A DNA stretch of 64,000 nt from JAFAGX01 sp035624215 (GCA_035624215.1 DASPRY010000003.1:13932-77931); one strand, 5' to 3'; counted from the first letter of the stretch, positions 1 through 8,301 are shown. Notes: generated from the letters alone by a model not told the origin. A program made the numbers and translations.

Positions 1-275
1 CCGTCGTGCATATCGATATGTGGAAAGGTGGCGCCAGCGCGTGCGCCGATATAAATGGTTGCGCCGGTGCGGTCAGCCAATTCCCGGTGACCGGAAACAA
101 AATCGGCGTGGAGGTGGGTTTCGAAAATGTGGCGGATTTGTACTCCCCTCTCTTTGGCAGCCTTCAGGTAGAGATCAACGTCACGTTGGGGATCAACGAC
201 GACGGCCTCTCCCTTTGAGGCGAGCAGGTAAGATGCGTGCGCCAAACAGCCCAGGTAGAACTGTTCGAAGTACAT
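1..275 (-). CDS. Metallo-beta-lactamase fold hydrolase, N-terminal part (runs off left edge)
   Basis: Reading leftward from an ATG at 275, the frame gives a peptide starting MYFEQFYLGCLAHASYLL and stays open to the window edge. It contains the metal-binding run ETHLHADFVSGH, the HxHxDH-like signature of the metallo-beta-lactamase fold. The start MYFEQFYLGC, the phrase VVDPQRDVDLYL and the THLHADF spacing are typical of persulfide dioxygenase/glyoxalase-II-like proteins, often fused to rhodanese domains and active on glutathione persulfide or similar thiols. The downstream part that would show a rhodanese domain is outside the window, so the substrate is not fixed. A GGGAGGG ribosome site lies 4-5 bases before the ATG and supports this start. 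The metal-binding motif is seen; the sulfur role is inference. Confidence 0.8.
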   Translation of the reverse strand, partial: MYFEQFYLGCLAHASYLLASKGEAVVVDPQRDVDLYLKAAKERGVQIRHIFETHLHADFVSGHRELADRTGATIYIGARAGATFPHIDMHD

Positions 276-480
276 GGTTCCCTCCCGCCCGGGCCCTGCT
301 GCGGGCTTATCCGAGACATCATACTGCTGAAACCGGTTAAAGCGACCAGCGAAAAAATTCTTGAAGTATTTACACCTGCACGGTGGATTTGCGCTAGAAT
401 GCCGAGTACGCAAGCTGGTTCGGCTCTTGTCCGAGCCGAGGATGGCTTCACGAATCCTGTTCCCCCCAGGAGGGCAGTTG

Positions 481-939
481 ATGTACCGGGCCGTCTCTTT
501 TGGTGCATCGAACTCCGGTTCGACTCAGAACGCGGAGTCTACAATTCGTGGGTTGACTCAAGATTTCTGCACTGCATTCAACACCGGCAACTACGATCAG
601 GCCGCCGCGCTGTTCAGACACGACGCGCAATTCATGCCTCCTCACCGGGAACCGTCTCAAGGCGCAAAGGCGATTGAACGGGTGCTGAGAGAATTCGGCG
701 ATGGAGGATATGAGGACTTGCGCCTCGAAACCACGAGTGTTGATTCCTCGGGTGACATTGCGGTCGAAACGGGACGCTATAGCATCACCATTCGCCGAGG
801 GACGGCGACGATGGCGGACAAAGGCAAATACCTCCGCAGCTGGCGGCGCCTGGGAGCGTGGCTGATCACAGCCGATTGCTGGAGCAGCAACATTCCACTC
901 AATCACGAAGTCGGTCTTGGGACAGACAGAGTCGCATAG
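481..939 (+). CDS. SnoaL-like/DUF4440-type small protein
   Basis: This 152-residue protein has the pattern of the NTF2-like (SnoaL/DUF4440) alpha+beta barrel. An N-terminal helix (TIRGLTQDFCTAFNTGNYDQ) is followed by an AALFRHDAQFMPPHR strand-turn and a C-terminal curved sheet with KGKYLRSWRRLGAWLI, where W, R and W sit as usual for the family. Such proteins are often small cytosolic hydrolase/isomerase-like or ligand-binding proteins of unknown substrate. The frame is open upstream to 361, but the ATG at 481 follows an AGGAGGG site at 468-474 and matches the length of relatives. A TAGAAT hexamer at 395-400 could be its -10 box. It stands alone, divergent from the neighbouring metallo-hydrolase. 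No catalytic function can be assigned. Confidence 0.7.
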   Translation: MYRAVSFGASNSGSTQNAESTIRGLTQDFCTAFNTGNYDQAAALFRHDAQFMPPHREPSQGAKAIERVLREFGDGGYEDLRLETTSVDSSGDIAVETGRYSITIRRGTATMADKGKYLRSWRRLGAWLITADCWSSNIPLNHEVGLGTDRVA

Positions 940-1104
940 CACACGCGTGCACGCGCGATGGGCAACGGTCAAAAGCACCTCAGAGTTTTTCCTCAATTCG
1001 GGTTTTGTCAAGCTTGAGCCGCAGACAGCTACCCTGTGCCGGAGTGCATTCTTACCTGATACGCATCTACAATGTGCAATATCCCAAGTTCATAGGAGAG
1101 GCGA

Positions 1105-1530
1105 ATGCAACGCAAGGCAAGCGCAATCTGGAAGGGTGGTCTGAAAGATGGCAAAGGCTCAGTGTCTTCGGCCAGCGGCGTGCTGGCCAATACGCCCTAC
1201 TCATTTACCACGCGATTTGAAAATACGCCGGGAACCAATCCCGAGGAACTGATTGCCGCGGCGCACGCCGCCTGTTTCTCGATGGCACTTTCTGCTCAAC
1301 TGGGCGGCGCGAATCTAACGCCCTCAAGCATTGAGACCTCGGCCACACTCACCATGGAGAAGCTCGACGCAGGGTGGACGATTACGGCGGTTCACTTGGA
1401 CGTGGTGGGACGAGTGCCCAAGGCGGACGCGGCCGCCTTTCAGAAAGCGGCCGAAAACGCCAAGAGCGGCTGCCCGGTTTCTAAGGTGCTCAAGGCAAAT
1501 ATCACCATGAATGCCAAACTGGAAGGCTAG
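1105..1530 (+). CDS. OsmC family peroxiredoxin
   Basis: The 141-residue product is a full-length OsmC-type protein. OsmC enzymes are cytosolic, homodimeric thiol peroxidases that reduce organic hydroperoxides, usually with lipoyl or other dithiol reductants. The two family cysteines are visible in AHAACFSMAL (peroxidatic Cys) and KSGCPVSKVL (resolving Cys). The N-terminal WKGGLKDGKG and the RFENTPGTNPEELIAAAH block are hallmarks of the OsmC subgroup, as opposed to Ohr. The ATG follows AGGAGAG. gluQ starts 14 bases downstream on the same strand, so the two may be cotranscribed. The gene symbol is withheld because several OsmC paralogues usually occur per genome. Confidence 0.92.
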   Translation: MQRKASAIWKGGLKDGKGSVSSASGVLANTPYSFTTRFENTPGTNPEELIAAAHAACFSMALSAQLGGANLTPSSIETSATLTMEKLDAGWTITAVHLDVVGRVPKADAAAFQKAAENAKSGCPVSKVLKANITMNAKLEG

Positions 1531-1544
1531 CCTCTTTCAGTAGA

Positions 1545-2408
1545 ATGCTGCGCCTGAGTGGGAGCAAATATCGAGGCCGGTTGGCGCCTTCGCCGACTGG
1601 CCTGCTCCATCTCGGGCACGCACGCACATTCTGGATGGCTGCTCAACGAGCGTCTTCATTTGCCGGGACATTGATTTTGCGCAACGAAGATCTGGATCCA
1701 CAAAGATCCCGAGCCGAGTTTGTTGGGGCGATGATCGAGGACTTGCGCTGGCTGGGAATCCACTGGGATGAGGGCCCGGATTGCGGTGGGCCGTTTGCTC
1801 CGTACTCACAAAGCGAGCGCCGGAAACTCCATTTAAAGGCGTGGCGCCAGTTGCGAGACAGCGGAGCGATTTATCCGTGCAATTGTTCCCGTAAAGACCT
1901 GGCGCAGGCGGCGAGTGCACCCAACGATGCCGACGACGAACTCATTTATCCGGGGCGCTGCCGCTCCCAGACAGATGCCTCACAGTTCTCCGAACCGCGT
2001 GGGGTGAACTGGCGCTTCCGAGTACCGGACGGCGAAATAATCGAATTCGCTGATCTTCATTTAGGAGATCAGAGGTTTGTAGCGGGACTTGATTTTGGAG
2101 ATTTTATCGTCTGGCGGCGTGATGATGTGCCAGCATACCAGCTAGCGGTCACTGTAGATGATGTGGAAATGCAGATCAGCGAAGTGGTGCGGGGAGCTGA
2201 TCTGCTGAAGTCTACGGCTCGCCAATTACTGTTGTACCGCGCGCTGGGCTGGACTCCACCGGCCTTTTATCACTGCGATCTGGTGGCAGATGAGGCGGGT
2301 GCGCGCCTGGCCAAGCGGCATGACGCGCTGAGCATCCGGCGCTTACGCGCACTGGGATGGACGCGGGAACAGGTGATAAACCGCGCTGTGCCGGCTGCAA
2401 AACCGTAG
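1545..2408 (+). CDS. gluQ: Glutamyl-Q tRNA(Asp) synthetase
   Basis: A 287-residue truncated class-I synthetase that, in its family, activates glutamate without tRNA and attaches it to queuosine at the wobble position of tRNA-Asp. Visible features are the nucleotide-binding HLGH motif at residues 22-25 in RLAPSPTGLLHLGHA, the family zinc site C112-x-C114 with Y135-x3-C139, and a KMSKS equivalent RLAKRHD at 254-260. The anticodon-binding domain of a full glutamyl-tRNA synthetase is absent, and the length fits GluQ-RS (about 290-310 residues). The start is an ATG 14 bases after the osmC-like gene with no strong ribosome site, so translational coupling is possible. Confidence 0.95.
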   Translation: MLRLSGSKYRGRLAPSPTGLLHLGHARTFWMAAQRASSFAGTLILRNEDLDPQRSRAEFVGAMIEDLRWLGIHWDEGPDCGGPFAPYSQSERRKLHLKAWRQLRDSGAIYPCNCSRKDLAQAASAPNDADDELIYPGRCRSQTDASQFSEPRGVNWRFRVPDGEIIEFADLHLGDQRFVAGLDFGDFIVWRRDDVPAYQLAVTVDDVEMQISEVVRGADLLKSTARQLLLYRALGWTPPAFYHCDLVADEAGARLAKRHDALSIRRLRALGWTREQVINRAVPAAKP

Positions 2409-2543
2409 CTATAAATTCGCTGTATATGGTTGATTATCTTTTTTGATTGGCAGGGATGCGAGATAACACGATAGTCTTAGTAGTTAGAATCTGCCCCCAA
2501 GCTCGTCGCTGTGCCCCAAATAATAAAAAGTGTAAGGAGATTC

Positions 2544-3974
2544 ATGTCTAACGAACTGCGAAATTTTCTGGCTATCCCGTATGACGAACTGGAAGAGCTG
2601 AACCTGAATGCGAAAGAGCAGCGACAAACGCGGGTTGCGCCGCAAAAAATTCAGGAAGAACGGCTGGAATACCTGAGCGGCGAAAAGCGGATCAAGGCGG
2701 TGACGGTGTTGTTCAGCGACCTGGAAGGCCGCCTGCACATGCTGGATTACGACAAGAAGTTTCTGCTCAAGAGCTACGACAATCTTACCTTCGACGGGTC
2801 ATCGATTCGCGGATTCACGGCGCAGCGGGAGAGCGACTTGCGATTGGGGATCGATTGGGCTGCTTTCTACTGGGGCCCGGCCGATGTGTTTGGGCCGGGC
2901 AAGGTGCTGGTGTTCGGCGATGTTATCGATAAAAACGGCGAGCCCTACGCTGCCGACATTCGCGGCGTGCTGAAGGGATATGCCCAAGGCTTGCACAAGA
3001 AGCACGGTTACACGCTGAATGCGGCCAACGAGATTGAAGGCTTTCTGTTTCAAGGTCCGGACGCCGAGCGCCGCTACTACGAAACCGGCAAGTTCGAATA
3101 CGTCAATACCGGCGGCTACTATCATTCGCTGCCGGGTGATCCGTTGCGAACGTTTATCGATACTGTGGCGGAAGTCCAGAGAGCGATGGGCTTCCAGAAT
3201 GAGAAGGACCACCCCGAAGTGGCGCCTTCACAATTCGAAATCAATTATGGATACGGCGAAGTGGTGGCGGCAGCGGACCAGATCCAGCTTTATAAGCTGA
3301 TCTGCCGGCAGGTGGCGACTAAGATGGGCTGCACGGCCTCCTTCCTGCCCAAGCCGGTAGTCGGGGTGAACGGCAGCGGTATGCACACCAACGTTTCCGT
3401 GAGCAAGAGCGGCAAGAACCAATTTTGGGATGCGAAAGGTGAAGAGAAGCTCAGCAAGTTTGGCTGGGAGTTCGTGGACCGGCTTCTGACCCACGGCAAC
3501 GACATCTGCCTGCTGCTGAACGCCAGCGTGAACGCTTACCGGAGACTGGATCCGCACTTTGAAGCGCCTAACCAGCTTAAGGCATCGCCGACGGACCGCG
3601 GCGCGATGGTGCGCATTCCGATTGGCAACGAAAGAAGCATGCGAGTGGAAGTACGCTGCGTGGCCCCGGATGCGAACCCGTACCTGGTGATGCACTCGAT
3701 ATTCAAGACGGGACTTGAAGGGGAAACCGCAAAGATCAAGAACCTGCGGCAAGCGCAGCGTTATCTGCCGGACAACATTTATGCGGCCCTCGACAATTTC
3801 CGCAAAGCCGATTGGAGCACCAAGCTACTGGGCGAAGACGTGAAGAATCGTTACGCGGAATTGAAAGAGGCTTCAGCCGATCGCTGTCCAAGGCAACTGG
3901 GAACCTTTGTGAAGGCTCCCGAGGTGCAGTATCACCACGAGGTGTACAACCAGTTCTTGTGGAATCTGTTTTAG
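2544..3974 (+). CDS. glnA: Glutamine synthetase (type I-like)
   Basis: The 476-residue protein condenses glutamate and ammonium with ATP to give glutamine. Family motifs in order are FDGSSIRGF (N-terminal beta-grasp), an E-x-E element in NEIEGFLF, the ATP/substrate loop VVGVNGSGMHTN, FEAPNQLKASPTDRGAMVRIP, and MRVEVRCVAPDANPYL. It ends in a YHHEVYNQFLWNLF tail. The adenylylation site (NLYDLP-type) of enterobacterial GlnA is not visible, so covalent AMP control is unlikely. The ATG at 2544 was chosen over a GTG at 2511 because AAGGAGA (2534-2540) sits just before it. The upstream 135 bases hold a TAGAAT hexamer (2485-2490), a possible -10. The gene appears monocistronic. Confidence 0.93.
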   Translation: MSNELRNFLAIPYDELEELNLNAKEQRQTRVAPQKIQEERLEYLSGEKRIKAVTVLFSDLEGRLHMLDYDKKFLLKSYDNLTFDGSSIRGFTAQRESDLRLGIDWAAFYWGPADVFGPGKVLVFGDVIDKNGEPYAADIRGVLKGYAQGLHKKHGYTLNAANEIEGFLFQGPDAERRYYETGKFEYVNTGGYYHSLPGDPLRTFIDTVAEVQRAMGFQNEKDHPEVAPSQFEINYGYGEVVAAADQIQLYKLICRQVATKMGCTASFLPKPVVGVNGSGMHTNVSVSKSGKNQFWDAKGEEKLSKFGWEFVDRLLTHGNDICLLLNASVNAYRRLDPHFEAPNQLKASPTDRGAMVRIPIGNERSMRVEVRCVAPDANPYLVMHSIFKTGLEGETAKIKNLRQAQRYLPDNIYAALDNFRKADWSTKLLGEDVKNRYAELKEASADRCPRQLGTFVKAPEVQYHHEVYNQFLWNLF

Positions 3975-4014
3975 GGTATCGATCCAGGCAGGCGAAGAGA
4001 GGAGAGGAAGAACG

Positions 4015-4055
4015 GCAGATCCTTCGTCGCTCACACTCCTCGGGATGACAACAAG
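4015..4055. repeat. CHPER-type dispersed intergenic repeat (single copy here)
   Basis: The stretch contains the word TCCTTCGTCGCTCACACTCC followed by TCGGGATGACA. I know this word as a dispersed repeat of acidobacterial and other genomes, where its reverse complement is often mistranslated as VIPRSVSDEGSA. It lies between the glnA stop and the bidirectional terminator, on non-coding DNA. Only one copy was noticed in this window. The boundaries are approximate. Confidence 0.55.
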
Positions 4056-4062
4056 GTAAAAG

Positions 4063-4089
4063 AAAGGCCACGCGAATCGCGTGGCCTTT
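4063..4089. terminator. Bidirectional rho-independent terminator between convergent genes
   Basis: A perfect 12-bp stem (4063-4074 pairing with 4078-4089, core GGCCACGCG) closes over a 3-base AAT loop. Read on the minus strand it is followed by TTTCTTTTA, a convincing U-tract for the outer-membrane protein gene ending at 4105. On the plus strand it could also stop glnA read-through, although the T-run there is only three bases. Confidence 0.8.
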
Positions 4090-4104
4090 GACGTTCGGCC
4101 AGAG

Positions 4105-4968
4105 TTAGAACTTGTAGCCAAAGCCTACGGAGAGGATCGGATAGACCTTGAAGAATGACATGTCATTGTTCAGCTTGGTCTGCTGTGCGATGACATTGCT
4201 CTGAAAAGTGGCGTCAGTGGCCACGTTGTGGCAGTTGGCGCCGGTAGTATCGCAAACGTTGCCGACAAGGTTGAGCGTCGCTTTGGGCGAGCCTTGGAAC
4301 ATCATGCCGATTTCAACCGGGATGCTGATGTGCTTGTTTTCCCTCCGGGGTACGAGGTTGCCCCATCCCAGCAGGAAGGTGGGAGCCACGCTGTTGAAGC
4401 CGATTTTGCCGGTACCGGTAATCGGGTTTGCCGGATCGCTGATGTAGCTGGTGCCACCGAGGGTGAAGGTCTGGCTTCCTGGAACCGAAGCATTGGCCTT
4501 GATCTGGTTGCCGTTATAGAGCACCGCGCCAGGACTGAGGTGGAATCCACCGGCAAACGGGAACCAGTCAAAGTGCGTTTCAAAAGAACGGAAGTCGAGA
4601 CTGGCGGCATAGTTCGTCCCATCGTTGGTGAAGCCGCGGCTGTAGCTGAAAGTGTTGAAGCCAACACGCAGATTGGTGTGATAAGTAACAGGCGTTGCAG
4701 CCTCAACTCCGGCACCCAGCGGCGACACTTTTACTCCGACGCCGACCTTGGATGCGAACATGCGCTGCGACTGTGGAGGTGCGGGACTCTGCTCAACCAC
4801 GGCCGCATCGTTAGCCGCAGGCTGGGCTATATCCGGCGCACTTCCGCTGGTGGAGTTGGCAGCTTTATCGTCGCTGGCAGACAGAGTTGGGCCTGGCTGA
4901 GCACAGCAAATTGTCGTGAGTATCGAGATGCAAAAAAACACCGCAGCAGGACTCAGGAATTTCCGCAC
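4105..4968 (-). CDS. Outer-membrane beta-barrel-like protein
   Basis: A 287-residue exported protein with a signal peptide (MRKFLSPAAVFFCISILTTICCA) and a low-complexity Ala/Pro/Ser linker to about residue 65. The rest consists of alternating hydrophobic and polar strands rich in Gly, Asn and aromatics. It ends in SVGFGYKF, and a C-terminal Phe is a classic barrel-insertion signal. The whole looks like an 8- to 12-strand outer-membrane barrel. The long outward loops (for example NVCDTTGANCHN with two Cys) are unremarkable. No named family is recognised. A strong terminator follows it. It is divergent from the radical SAM gene, with 243 bases between the starts. Confidence 0.75.
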   Translation of the reverse strand: MRKFLSPAAVFFCISILTTICCAQPGPTLSASDDKAANSTSGSAPDIAQPAANDAAVVEQSPAPPQSQRMFASKVGVGVKVSPLGAGVEAATPVTYHTNLRVGFNTFSYSRGFTNDGTNYAASLDFRSFETHFDWFPFAGGFHLSPGAVLYNGNQIKANASVPGSQTFTLGGTSYISDPANPITGTGKIGFNSVAPTFLLGWGNLVPRRENKHISIPVEIGMMFQGSPKATLNLVGNVCDTTGANCHNVATDATFQSNVIAQQTKLNNDMSFFKVYPILSVGFGYKF

Positions 4969-5211
4969 ACTAAACCTCCGATCAGATTGGTAGGGGATGT
5001 GGCTATCTTGCGGGCCAGGCGATTTGGGGTCAAATAACCGAAGTCTTAGGCCCCCGGCACGAACTCGCTGACACTGCTGATGGTGAGCAGCTTATCTGCC
5101 TAACGAACCATCTGGGGCTTTTAACCGTTCAACCTCAGGAAACTGCCGCAGACTGTCAAAGGGGGCGCTGCGGGTGGTGGCCTGTGATCTAATAGGGAGA
5201 TTCGAAACCCC

Positions 5212-6237
5212 ATGCCGTCCACCAGCACAAGCTTACGCCGAGGTTTGAAGGGCATAGTTCGCGGTGTGCGCGGAGCGCGCGAGGCGATGCGCGCTTTGCT
5301 GGCGAGAGATCATCCTCTGCTGGCACACATTATTCCCATTCGCCGCTGCAATCTGGCATGTACGTATTGCAATGAGTACGACGATTTTTCGAAGCCAGTG
5401 CCGACCGAAACCATGCTCCGGCGCGTGGATAAGCTGGCGGAATTGGGCACCTCGGTGATCACGATCAGCGGCGGGGAGCCTTTGCTGCATCCTGATCTGG
5501 ACGAGATCATCCGCGGCATTCGCAGGCGAGGCATGATCGCGGGCTTGATCACCAACGGATACCTGCTGGTGCCCGAGCGGATCCAGCGGTTGAACCGAGC
5601 CGGCCTGGAGTGGCTGCAAATCTCGATTGACAACGTCGTTCCGGACGAGGTCTCGAAAAAGAGTCTGAAGGTGCTGGATAAGAAGCTGGAAATGCTGGCG
5701 GAGTATTCGGAATTCCATGTGAACATCAACTCCGTGGTGGGCGGAGGCGTGTGCAATCCGCAGGATGCACTGGTGATTGGGAAGCGCGCTTTGGAGCTGG
5801 GGTTCAGCTCGACCGTGGGGATTATTCACGATGGCGGTGGGCAACTGCAACCGCTTGGGCCGGAGGAACGGCGCGTGTATCACGAGATGAAGGCGCTGGA
5901 GAAGCGAAGCTTCACACGCATCAATGCGTTTCAGGACAACATCGCGCTGGGGCGGCCAAACCAGTGGCGCTGCCGCGCAGGATCCCGCTATTTGTACATT
6001 TGTGAGGACGGGCTGGTGCATTATTGCTCGCAGCAGCGAGGATATCCTGCGATTCCGCTGGAGAACTACACGATTCACGATCTTCGCCGCGAATACCTGA
6101 CGGAAAAATCATGCGCGCCGCATTGCACGGTTTCCTGTGTGCATCAGGTTTCGATCTTCGATTCGTGGCGCGCTCCGCAGCATCCCGCGCCCGCGCCGGT
6201 TGCGCCCGCAGCCGGGGACCTGGTGCAGATCAAGTAG
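5212..6237 (+). CDS. Radical SAM protein with SPASM-like C-terminal cysteines
   Basis: The 341-residue protein carries the 4Fe-4S/SAM motif C46-x3-C50-x2-C53 in RRCNLACTYCNEYDD, followed by the SAM-contacting SGGEPLLHPDL. These define a radical SAM TIM barrel that cleaves SAM to a 5'-deoxyadenosyl radical. The C-terminal third has further cysteines in WRCRAG, ICEDGLVHYCSQQ and KSCAPHCTVSCVHQ, spaced like an auxiliary-cluster (SPASM/Twitch) domain. That suggests a maturase or similar enzyme, but no peptide substrate or cluster partner is nearby. The tail after about residue 320 is Pro/Ala-rich. The ATG at 5212 has only a weak ribosome site, so the start is moderately sure. Confidence 0.88.
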   Translation: MPSTSTSLRRGLKGIVRGVRGAREAMRALLARDHPLLAHIIPIRRCNLACTYCNEYDDFSKPVPTETMLRRVDKLAELGTSVITISGGEPLLHPDLDEIIRGIRRRGMIAGLITNGYLLVPERIQRLNRAGLEWLQISIDNVVPDEVSKKSLKVLDKKLEMLAEYSEFHVNINSVVGGGVCNPQDALVIGKRALELGFSSTVGIIHDGGGQLQPLGPEERRVYHEMKALEKRSFTRINAFQDNIALGRPNQWRCRAGSRYLYICEDGLVHYCSQQRGYPAIPLENYTIHDLRREYLTEKSCAPHCTVSCVHQVSIFDSWRAPQHPAPAPVAPAAGDLVQIK

Positions 6238-6300
6238 CCGTTAGCCCCCCTTATTCAAGAAAGAGCTGCGGGCTGAGGCACGTCCCGGGCGAAGCCACGA

Positions 6301-6822
6301 TTATTTTTTCTGGGCGGTGGGCGGCAGGAGGCCGTTGAGCCGGAGGTACATTGCAGCGGCGCTGTAATGATCAGCCCAACCGTTGGTCAGAAAAAACATG
6401 GCGGCCGCACGGGGGCCCTTGCGCCCGCCGAACAGTTCTACAGTGTCGCCAAGCTTCGAATCATCGACTTTGGCGAGCGCTGTGTCGCAGAAATCGAATG
6501 AGGCTTTGAGCGCGGCGACCAGTTTGTCCTTGCCGTCGGTCTCTTTCAGTTCTCCGGTTTTTGGTTCGGCAGAATCGCTGATTTTGGCGCACAGATGATT
6601 GTTGGATTCCGCGACGTGTATGACCAGATGGGCAAAACTCATCTGCTGCGGCGTGGGCTTAAAGTCGTATTTATCGGCGGGCATCTCTTCCGCCGCTGCT
6701 ACCAGATTCTTCTGCTGGCGGGGAAGGATTTCCTTCACTACTGAGGAAACAGGGTTCTTGGTTTCCTGGGCGAACAGGAGTGCGTAGGGGACCAGCAGCA
6801 CGATCAGAGCAACTTTTTTCAT
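6301..6822 (-). CDS. Exported DinB-like four-helix protein
   Basis: A 173-residue protein with a signal peptide (MKKVALIVLLVPYALLFA) followed by a DinB/YfiT-type four-helix bundle. The helix end FAHLVIHVAESNNHLCAKI and the C-terminal NGWADHYSAAAMYLRLNG supply the His residues that usually bind a divalent metal in this superfamily, and MPADKYDFKPTPQQMSFA is a typical first-helix junction. Exported DinB proteins are common in Acidobacteriota and their substrates are unknown; bacillithiol-type thiol transferases are distant relatives. The start has GGAGGAACC before the ATG. It lies 52 bases downstream of the octaheme cytochrome gene on the same strand and may be cotranscribed. Confidence 0.82.
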   Translation of the reverse strand: MKKVALIVLLVPYALLFAQETKNPVSSVVKEILPRQQKNLVAAAEEMPADKYDFKPTPQQMSFAHLVIHVAESNNHLCAKISDSAEPKTGELKETDGKDKLVAALKASFDFCDTALAKVDDSKLGDTVELFGGRKGPRAAAMFFLTNGWADHYSAAAMYLRLNGLLPPTAQKK

Positions 6823-6874
6823 GGTTCCTCCAGTGCGCCCAAGAATACTCCTGCCGTATCAGAGCCGGCCAGAC

Positions 6875-8155
6875 CTACTGGCTGGCAGGCTGAACATGAA
6901 CCACTTTTCGGCTGGCACGCATTTCGGCCGCCAGCTCCTTGATCTCGGTTAGATCTCTTTGCATTTCGCTCCAGCCGTACCACAAAGCATAGTCAGGACT
7001 GGCATGGAAGGTCCCCTGGAAGGTGCGCATGCGGTGCTCGAGGTACATAACAAATAATTTCTGCTCGATGACTGTGGGGGCGTCGTGAAAGGTGAGAAGG
7101 TTAGGGAAAGCATAGGGATAGTTGGCCGGCTTGGGCAAAATTCCATCCTTGTAGAGTTGCGCGACGACGCGAATGCCTTCGGCCATGAGGTGATCGGCAT
7201 TACGAATCATGTCATCTCCGAATTCCAGTTGCTGTTTGGCAAAGTTAGCCGAGTGGCACTGGTTACAGGTGTTGAGCATCTTGTCGCGTTCGCGTTGCCA
7301 ATCTTCCTGCGTGAGCCGGGCAAGATCGGCAGCTTTGACGGTGTTCACCAGCGCCGTAGGTTTGCCTTCGGGGTCGAGAACGCCGAGAGCTTGCAGGATG
7401 GTGGCCCGGTCCGCAGCCCATTGCTTGTCCTCGGGCAAGGGCAAGCGGACGGCAAGGAAACCCCAGGCGGTGCGCACTTCGTGATTGCCGTTCTGCATGT
7501 GACAGGTCTGGCAGGTAGGCGCGGCAGCATCAGCGGGAAGGACTTTCAGTTGTTTGAGATCCTGGCGAACACCGTGCTTGGAAGCGGAATACATTTCCCA
7601 CTGCGGATGATCGAAGCCCATGTGGCAGGTTTCACAAGCCTGCGGTTGTTTCGCTTCCTCGACCGAAAACGTGTGGCGAGTGTGACAGGCGTCGCACTGG
7701 GCGGCGCCGAATTCGGAACCGTTGTGGCGCAGTTCGACAAGTTCGTTAGGTGTCTTGTTGCCGATCTTGTGGCAGCCGCCGCAGCCTTTCTCACCCTCGG
7801 TCATAGCCATGGGCTGCCAGTGAATGGTGGGCATGGCTTTCATGGCGGCCCAAGCAATCGCGTGCTTGCCCTTATTAAACTGCTCGACCTGAGTTTGATG
7901 GCAGGCAGCGCAGGTTTCCGGCGTGGGAATTTTTACTTTTGCAACGTCGCTGGCCGAGGTGTGCTGGTCCCCGTGGCAGGAGACGCAGGTCACCTCAAGC
8001 TGGCTGTGCTTGCTGAGCTTACAATCGGAAACGATATTGGGCGTGACTTTGCTGTGGCAATCAATGCACTGCGAAGCAGCACTCGACTGCTGTGCAAGAG
8101 TTGAAGGAGCAACTGAGAAGAGAGCAATGAGAAGAAGCAGAGCACAGTGTTTCAC
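6875..8155 (-). CDS. Octaheme c-type cytochrome, hydroxylamine oxidoreductase family
   Basis: A 426-residue periplasmic protein with a signal peptide and exactly eight CxxCH heme motifs, at residues 30-34, 57-61, 82-86, 125-129, 154-158, 174-178, 215-219 and 297-301. The long gap before the last heme and the C-terminal block FQGTFHASPDYALWYGW match octaheme hydroxylamine-oxidoreductase-like proteins. Those enzymes oxidise hydroxylamine or hydrazine, or, in non-nitrifiers, reduce nitrite or hydroxylamine. Whether the catalytic P460 Tyr cross-link is present cannot be judged by eye, although several C-terminal tyrosines are candidates. The start is GTG behind AGGAGGG. A near-perfect dyad (8209-8238) and a GATAAT -10-like box (8180-8185) lie upstream. 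No amo, hzo or nitrite-reductase partner is in the window. Confidence 0.9.
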   Translation of the reverse strand: MKHCALLLLIALFSVAPSTLAQQSSAASQCIDCHSKVTPNIVSDCKLSKHSQLEVTCVSCHGDQHTSASDVAKVKIPTPETCAACHQTQVEQFNKGKHAIAWAAMKAMPTIHWQPMAMTEGEKGCGGCHKIGNKTPNELVELRHNGSEFGAAQCDACHTRHTFSVEEAKQPQACETCHMGFDHPQWEMYSASKHGVRQDLKQLKVLPADAAAPTCQTCHMQNGNHEVRTAWGFLAVRLPLPEDKQWAADRATILQALGVLDPEGKPTALVNTVKAADLARLTQEDWQRERDKMLNTCNQCHSANFAKQQLEFGDDMIRNADHLMAEGIRVVAQLYKDGILPKPANYPYAFPNLLTFHDAPTVIEQKLFVMYLEHRMRTFQGTFHASPDYALWYGWSEMQRDLTEIKELAAEMRASRKVVHVQPASQ

Positions 8156-8208
8156 AGGCCCTCCTGCCGCACGCCCGGAATTATCCTAGGCTTGCCCTTT
8201 GGCGGCTG

Positions 8209-8238
8209 TGATTTTAGTCACATTACGTGACCAAATCA
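8209..8238. promoter_or_regulatory. 30-bp inverted repeat upstream of the octaheme cytochrome
   Basis: Outer arms TGATTT and AAATCA and inner arms GTCAC and GTGAC surround a 5-base centre, with 2-base and 1-base offsets between the arms. There is no T-run on either side, so it is not a convincing terminator for the upstream BamD-like gene. It sits about 50 bases upstream of the start point implied by the GATAAT box at 8180-8185, and no good -35 hexamer is seen. An operator for a dimeric activator (CRP/FNR-like or other) is the likeliest reading; this is inference. Confidence 0.5.
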
Positions 8239-8301
8239 TCTGCTATTCGGGGCGGAGGGTGGAGGAATGTAAATCGTTCGTGTCGTGGAACTGAAACAGC
8301 C

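Noticed and set aside
4228..5037. Long plus-strand open frame opposite the outer-membrane protein gene
   Set aside because: The minus-strand gene has signal peptide, barrel-like strands and a terminator; the plus frame has none of these.
7085..8104. Long plus-strand open frame opposite the octaheme cytochrome
   Set aside because: It is a shadow of a GC-rich gene with eight heme motifs on the other strand; no ribosome site or protein-like features.
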